A stretch of DNA of 64,000 nucleotides, taken from Saccharibacillus kuerlensis DSM 22868 (lineage in GTDB: Bacteria > Bacillota > Bacilli > Paenibacillales > Paenibacillaceae). The DNA is taken from positions 62,001 to 126,000 of the forward strand of contig NZ_KB899287.1 in the NCBI RefSeq assembly GCF_000378145.1, given 5' to 3'. Position numbers and translations under genes: made by a program. A model generated the notes under the pieces. That model ran no database searches and had not been told where the DNA came from. It worked only from the letters and a program-made list of their open reading frames with translations. Shown piece after piece: positions 61,610 through 64,000 of the stretch (its first letter is position 1; the number at the start of each line of letters is the position of its first letter).

Positions 61610-62866
61610 TTAACCAATTTGCAGCGTTGCTGCTTCTTCAAGCCCTTCGGATTGCTGTTGGGTTTGGCCAGCAGCGGGAAGTTCTCCGAATACTTCGTTG
61701 AAGATAGTCTGACTTTGAATCTCCGCCGTTACTGCCTTGATTTTGATTGACTCTTCCTCACGGCGTGCAATCATCAAGTCAATTTTACGTTCGATTTCGC
61801 GCTCTACATGCGCAAGATCGCGTACGTCGAACATATACTCTTTTTGTCCAAAACGTCCGAGCAGTTCCTGGTATTTGGTCGCCCATCCGAGCGCCAGCAC
61901 CGGAATTCCGTCTTTATACGCATGAATGATGGAATGATAACGCGAAGCAATAATAAACTGGAACTGCTCCAGAATATGATGAATTTCAATACAATCATAT
62001 TCGTTTTCGAGCAGTACAACACGGTCATCGTTCGGATAGCTCTGCTTGATCCCTTTGCAAATCTCCAGATCTTCCGTTGAATGACGCAGCAGATATACAT
62101 TCTTGCCCCGACTCAACAGATGATCGGTCATTTTCCGGTAGGCCTGCAGCAGATCCTCACGCGAGCCATATTTCATCGTCTTGACGTTTGGCACGATCCC
62201 GACCGAATTGGTTTTGACGACAACTCGAGGATTCGGCTTATAAGCGCCTGGTTTGAACAGCACATCCAGATTATAGGCACTGCTGCCCTGCAGCACCAAG
62301 TCCATAGAACGTTTTAAGTTATGGGTGGTGAAACGGCTTAAGAACTGCATACCTTCATCCTCACGCGCGTATATGTAGGACGGATAAGTGATATATTTTT
62401 TGATCAGCGCCATGATGATCGACTTGTATTTGCTTTCGTAATTGAAGGGTCCGAACGACTGCGGCATCAGTACCATCGGTATTTTATAACGCTTGGCAAG
62501 CATGATGTTGACAAGATAATTGACCGAGTGACGGATCGTAAACTGGGAAGAAAGTGCAAAACCGCTAATATCGATAATCATATCGGTATCTTTCATAATG
62601 CGTTCCATTTCCGAACGCGTCACATTAACGTGATTAGCGTTTGGAACAAGTTTTCCTAAAGTCCCAAAAAGCCCGCCCAGCATTTCGATTTTTAACTTTT
62701 TGCCGATCTTGATGATGTCAAACGCATACCCGCGATCCGGGTCGATGCAGTTCACCAAAATTTCTTTGTCGGGATGACGCTTTTTGATTTCGTTAATTAC
62801 GGTAAACGTCATGGCTTGTGCGCCCTTGTTTTCCATCTGCCCGCCCACGATCAATATTTTACTCAT
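61610..62866 (-). CDS. Polysaccharide pyruvyl transferase family protein
   Basis: A 418-aa enzyme of the family that puts pyruvate ketals on sugars of surface polysaccharides. The N-terminus reads ILIVGGQMENKGAQAMTF, where Gly-rich and Asn-Lys-Gly residues are typical; the C-terminal part has HHILEQFQFIIASRYHSIIHAYKDGIPVLALGW, the conserved donor-site segment with HS and H. GGAG is ten bases from the ATG. It follows a PIG-L-type deacetylase gene by 26 bases, in an apparent sugar-modification operon that runs off the right edge. The sugar is unknown. Confidence 0.88.
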   Translation of the reverse strand: MSKILIVGGQMENKGAQAMTFTVINEIKKRHPDKEILVNCIDPDRGYAFDIIKIGKKLKIEMLGGLFGTLGKLVPNANHVNVTRSEMERIMKDTDMIIDISGFALSSQFTIRHSVNYLVNIMLAKRYKIPMVLMPQSFGPFNYESKYKSIIMALIKKYITYPSYIYAREDEGMQFLSRFTTHNLKRSMDLVLQGSSAYNLDVLFKPGAYKPNPRVVVKTNSVGIVPNVKTMKYGSREDLLQAYRKMTDHLLSRGKNVYLLRHSTEDLEICKGIKQSYPNDDRVVLLENEYDCIEIHHILEQFQFIIASRYHSIIHAYKDGIPVLALGWATKYQELLGRFGQKEYMFDVRDLAHVEREIERKIDLMIARREEESIKIKAVTAEIQSQTIFNEVFGELPAAGQTQQQSEGLEEAATLQIG

Positions 62867-62892
62867 CCGTTCACAGCTCCTTTTATACTTTT

Positions 62893-63621
62893 TTAGTCTA
62901 GCACATAAGGCTTATGATAATAGGAAATCGGATTGGCGATTGCCGCATCGATTTCTTTTCGTACCGAATGATAACCAATGGCAAATTGTTCTCGCTGGGG
63001 GTCCCACTTTTTATATTCGCGTAGGGAAGCGACAACCGATTCGCGATTGCTCTCAGGTCGTTCTTTCAAGACCTCCAACTTTCGACGAGCCTTCTTGGCT
63101 TGGCGTAGATTGTAGGGCTCGATATACAGCCGCAGATCTGCAATTTTCTCCTGTTGGTACAAATTGAGCGCTGCTCTGCCCATGTTTGCATGGTCCCGAT
63201 GGTTGCCTCCTAGATCGGTAAACGTCTTAATCCTCGCTCCATGATAACGATCCGCAAATTCACGGATCAGCGCTTCACAGGCTTCGACCGTCGTTGTCCC
63301 ATCCTGCATCTCCTGCACAACATGTACATTTTGCGCCGGAAGACCCAATGCTTCGCAAGAACGCAAAAACTCATCGTTGCGGCAGCGAATCAGATCGCTT
63401 CGCCCAAGCGGCGTGTAGCCTTCTGCTTTCGGGTTCAGCAGCTTTCGATGCATACTGCTTTTCGTTTCACCATTGAGTTGACGAAAAACATTGGAAGACG
63501 AACCATCCGTATATAGAATCACATGGCATTCGTCGCCGGTATTCAAATGATTGCGAATACCTGCTCCGAATGTCAATGCTTCGTCGTCCTGATGGGGTAT
63601 GAAAAATAAATTGACTGCCAT
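62893..63621 (-). CDS. PIG-L family deacetylase (LmbE-like)
   Basis: A 242-aa zinc-dependent N-deacetylase. The metal-binding PHQDDE motif is near residue 8, and the third ligand His lies in GGNHRDHANMG near 130. The family removes acetyl groups from GlcNAc or similar sugars. The start is the ATG (MAVNLFFIPH) with GGAGGAG nine bases upstream; reading further up is not family-like. It is transcribed with the pyruvyl transferase gene. Together with the cupin gene upstream, a role in modification of a cell-surface glycan is likely. Confidence 0.9.
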   Translation of the reverse strand: MAVNLFFIPHQDDEALTFGAGIRNHLNTGDECHVILYTDGSSSNVFRQLNGETKSSMHRKLLNPKAEGYTPLGRSDLIRCRNDEFLRSCEALGLPAQNVHVVQEMQDGTTTVEACEALIREFADRYHGARIKTFTDLGGNHRDHANMGRAALNLYQQEKIADLRLYIEPYNLRQAKKARRKLEVLKERPESNRESVVASLREYKKWDPQREQFAIGYHSVRKEIDAAIANPISYYHKPYVLD

Positions 63622-63671
63622 CGCCGCCTGCTCCTCCGCTTCCTTATAAAATGTTGCCTTGTTTCGGCGTT

Positions 63672-64000
63672 TTATCGTGCACTTTGACCAGCTCCGGCCA
63701 CTTTGGCTTCTCTGCCGCTGCAATGGCTTTCGATATCCTGCCAGCTGCTGAACATTTCCTCAAAGTCTTCCTCCTGTACGACTATGCCTTTTTGCACTTC
63801 AATATACTCGATATCTTGTGAGGCTTTCAGGCAGTGATACGTACCCGGCTCAATCGTTACCACATCTCCTGCCTTGACTGGAGTAATGGTTCCTTCTTTT
63901 ACAAGTGTTCCTTCGCCGCTGATAATCGTCCAGACATCGGTACGGTGCATATGTTTACGGTAGCCCAGATTTTTACCTGCACCAAGACCGATACGCTTGG
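63672..64000 (-). CDS. Cupin-domain protein, partial (mannose-6-phosphate isomerase-like)
   Basis: The last 109 residues of a gene that begins beyond the right edge. The fragment has a cupin barrel: GLGAGKNLGYRKHMHRTDVWTIISGEGTL and VKAGDVVTIEPGTYHCLKA, with His and Glu-type metal ligands, then IEYIEVQKGIVVQEEDFEEM. This resembles the C-terminal cupin of type II mannose-6-phosphate isomerase/GDP-mannose pyrophosphorylase and of stand-alone sugar cupins. It precedes the PIG-L gene on the same strand with about 50 bases between, so it belongs to the same sugar cluster. Confidence 0.75.
   Translation of the reverse strand, partial: KRIGLGAGKNLGYRKHMHRTDVWTIISGEGTLVKEGTITPVKAGDVVTIEPGTYHCLKASQDIEYIEVQKGIVVQEEDFEEMFSSWQDIESHCSGREAKVAGAGQSAR

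Overview
The window reads as chromosomal DNA of a Gram-positive, endospore-former-type bacterium of the Paenibacillaceae (Paenibacillus/Saccharibacillus-like). This is judged from AGGAGG-type ribosome binding sites, frequent TTG and GTG starts, many intrinsic terminators, and homologues of Bacillus proteins (ClsA, YcnI/YcnJ, NiaP, LmrA/LmrB, RTP, YfmS, YmfJ-type DUF3243) with moderately high GC. No rRNA, tRNA, insertion sequence, prophage or CRISPR array was found. Most genes lie on the minus strand; plus-strand units are short and single.

Layout. 0-4.4 kb: a minus-strand operon of sensor kinase, response regulator, CopC-CopD copper protein and YcnI. 4.6-6.1 kb: cardiolipin synthase. 6.2-8.7 kb: flavin reductase, P-loop kinase and aldo/keto reductase. 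8.8-11.3 kb: two FecCD siderophore permeases behind a Fur-box promoter. 11.4-15.1 kb: a tiny beta-rich protein, a chemotaxis receptor and an acetyltransferase. 15.1-19.7 kb: an HPr-like protein without the catalytic His, a lipoprotein overlapping a MocR-type regulator, and psd and pssA for phosphatidylethanolamine. 19.9-24.1 kb: a dedA/two-component operon and a divergent WYL regulator. 24.3-32.1 kb: two M3 peptidases, a methyltransferase, a nitroreductase and an lmrA-lmrB drug-efflux operon with a matching operator. 32.3-37.5 kb: a secreted GH5-FnIII-CBM3 endoglucanase, the niacin transporter NiaP, a secreted protein and a nitroreductase.

37.6-42.5 kb holds the most interesting unit: an Hsp70 of the HscC type, a J-domain/TPR protein whose HPD motif reads HPE, and a DUF1266 protein, tightly packed in one operon. 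The same three families cluster in Escherichia coli (hscC, djlB/djlC and DUF1266 genes), so this may be a mobile or conserved specialised chaperone module in a Gram-positive. 42.7-51.5 kb carries DUF3243, a thioredoxin-reductase-like flavoprotein, a probably frameshifted membrane protein, a CNNM/CorC transporter, metabolic oxidoreductases and an acyl-ACP thioesterase. At 51.7-52.1 kb is a homologue of the Bacillus replication terminator protein RTP, with a dyad upstream that could be a Ter-like site. 53-57 kb has hrpB and gluQ head to head, both more familiar from Proteobacteria. 57-64 kb ends with DUF1992, an SDR, a soluble chemotaxis transducer, an HxlR regulator and a cell-surface polysaccharide cluster (pyruvyl transferase, PIG-L deacetylase, cupin) that runs off the window.
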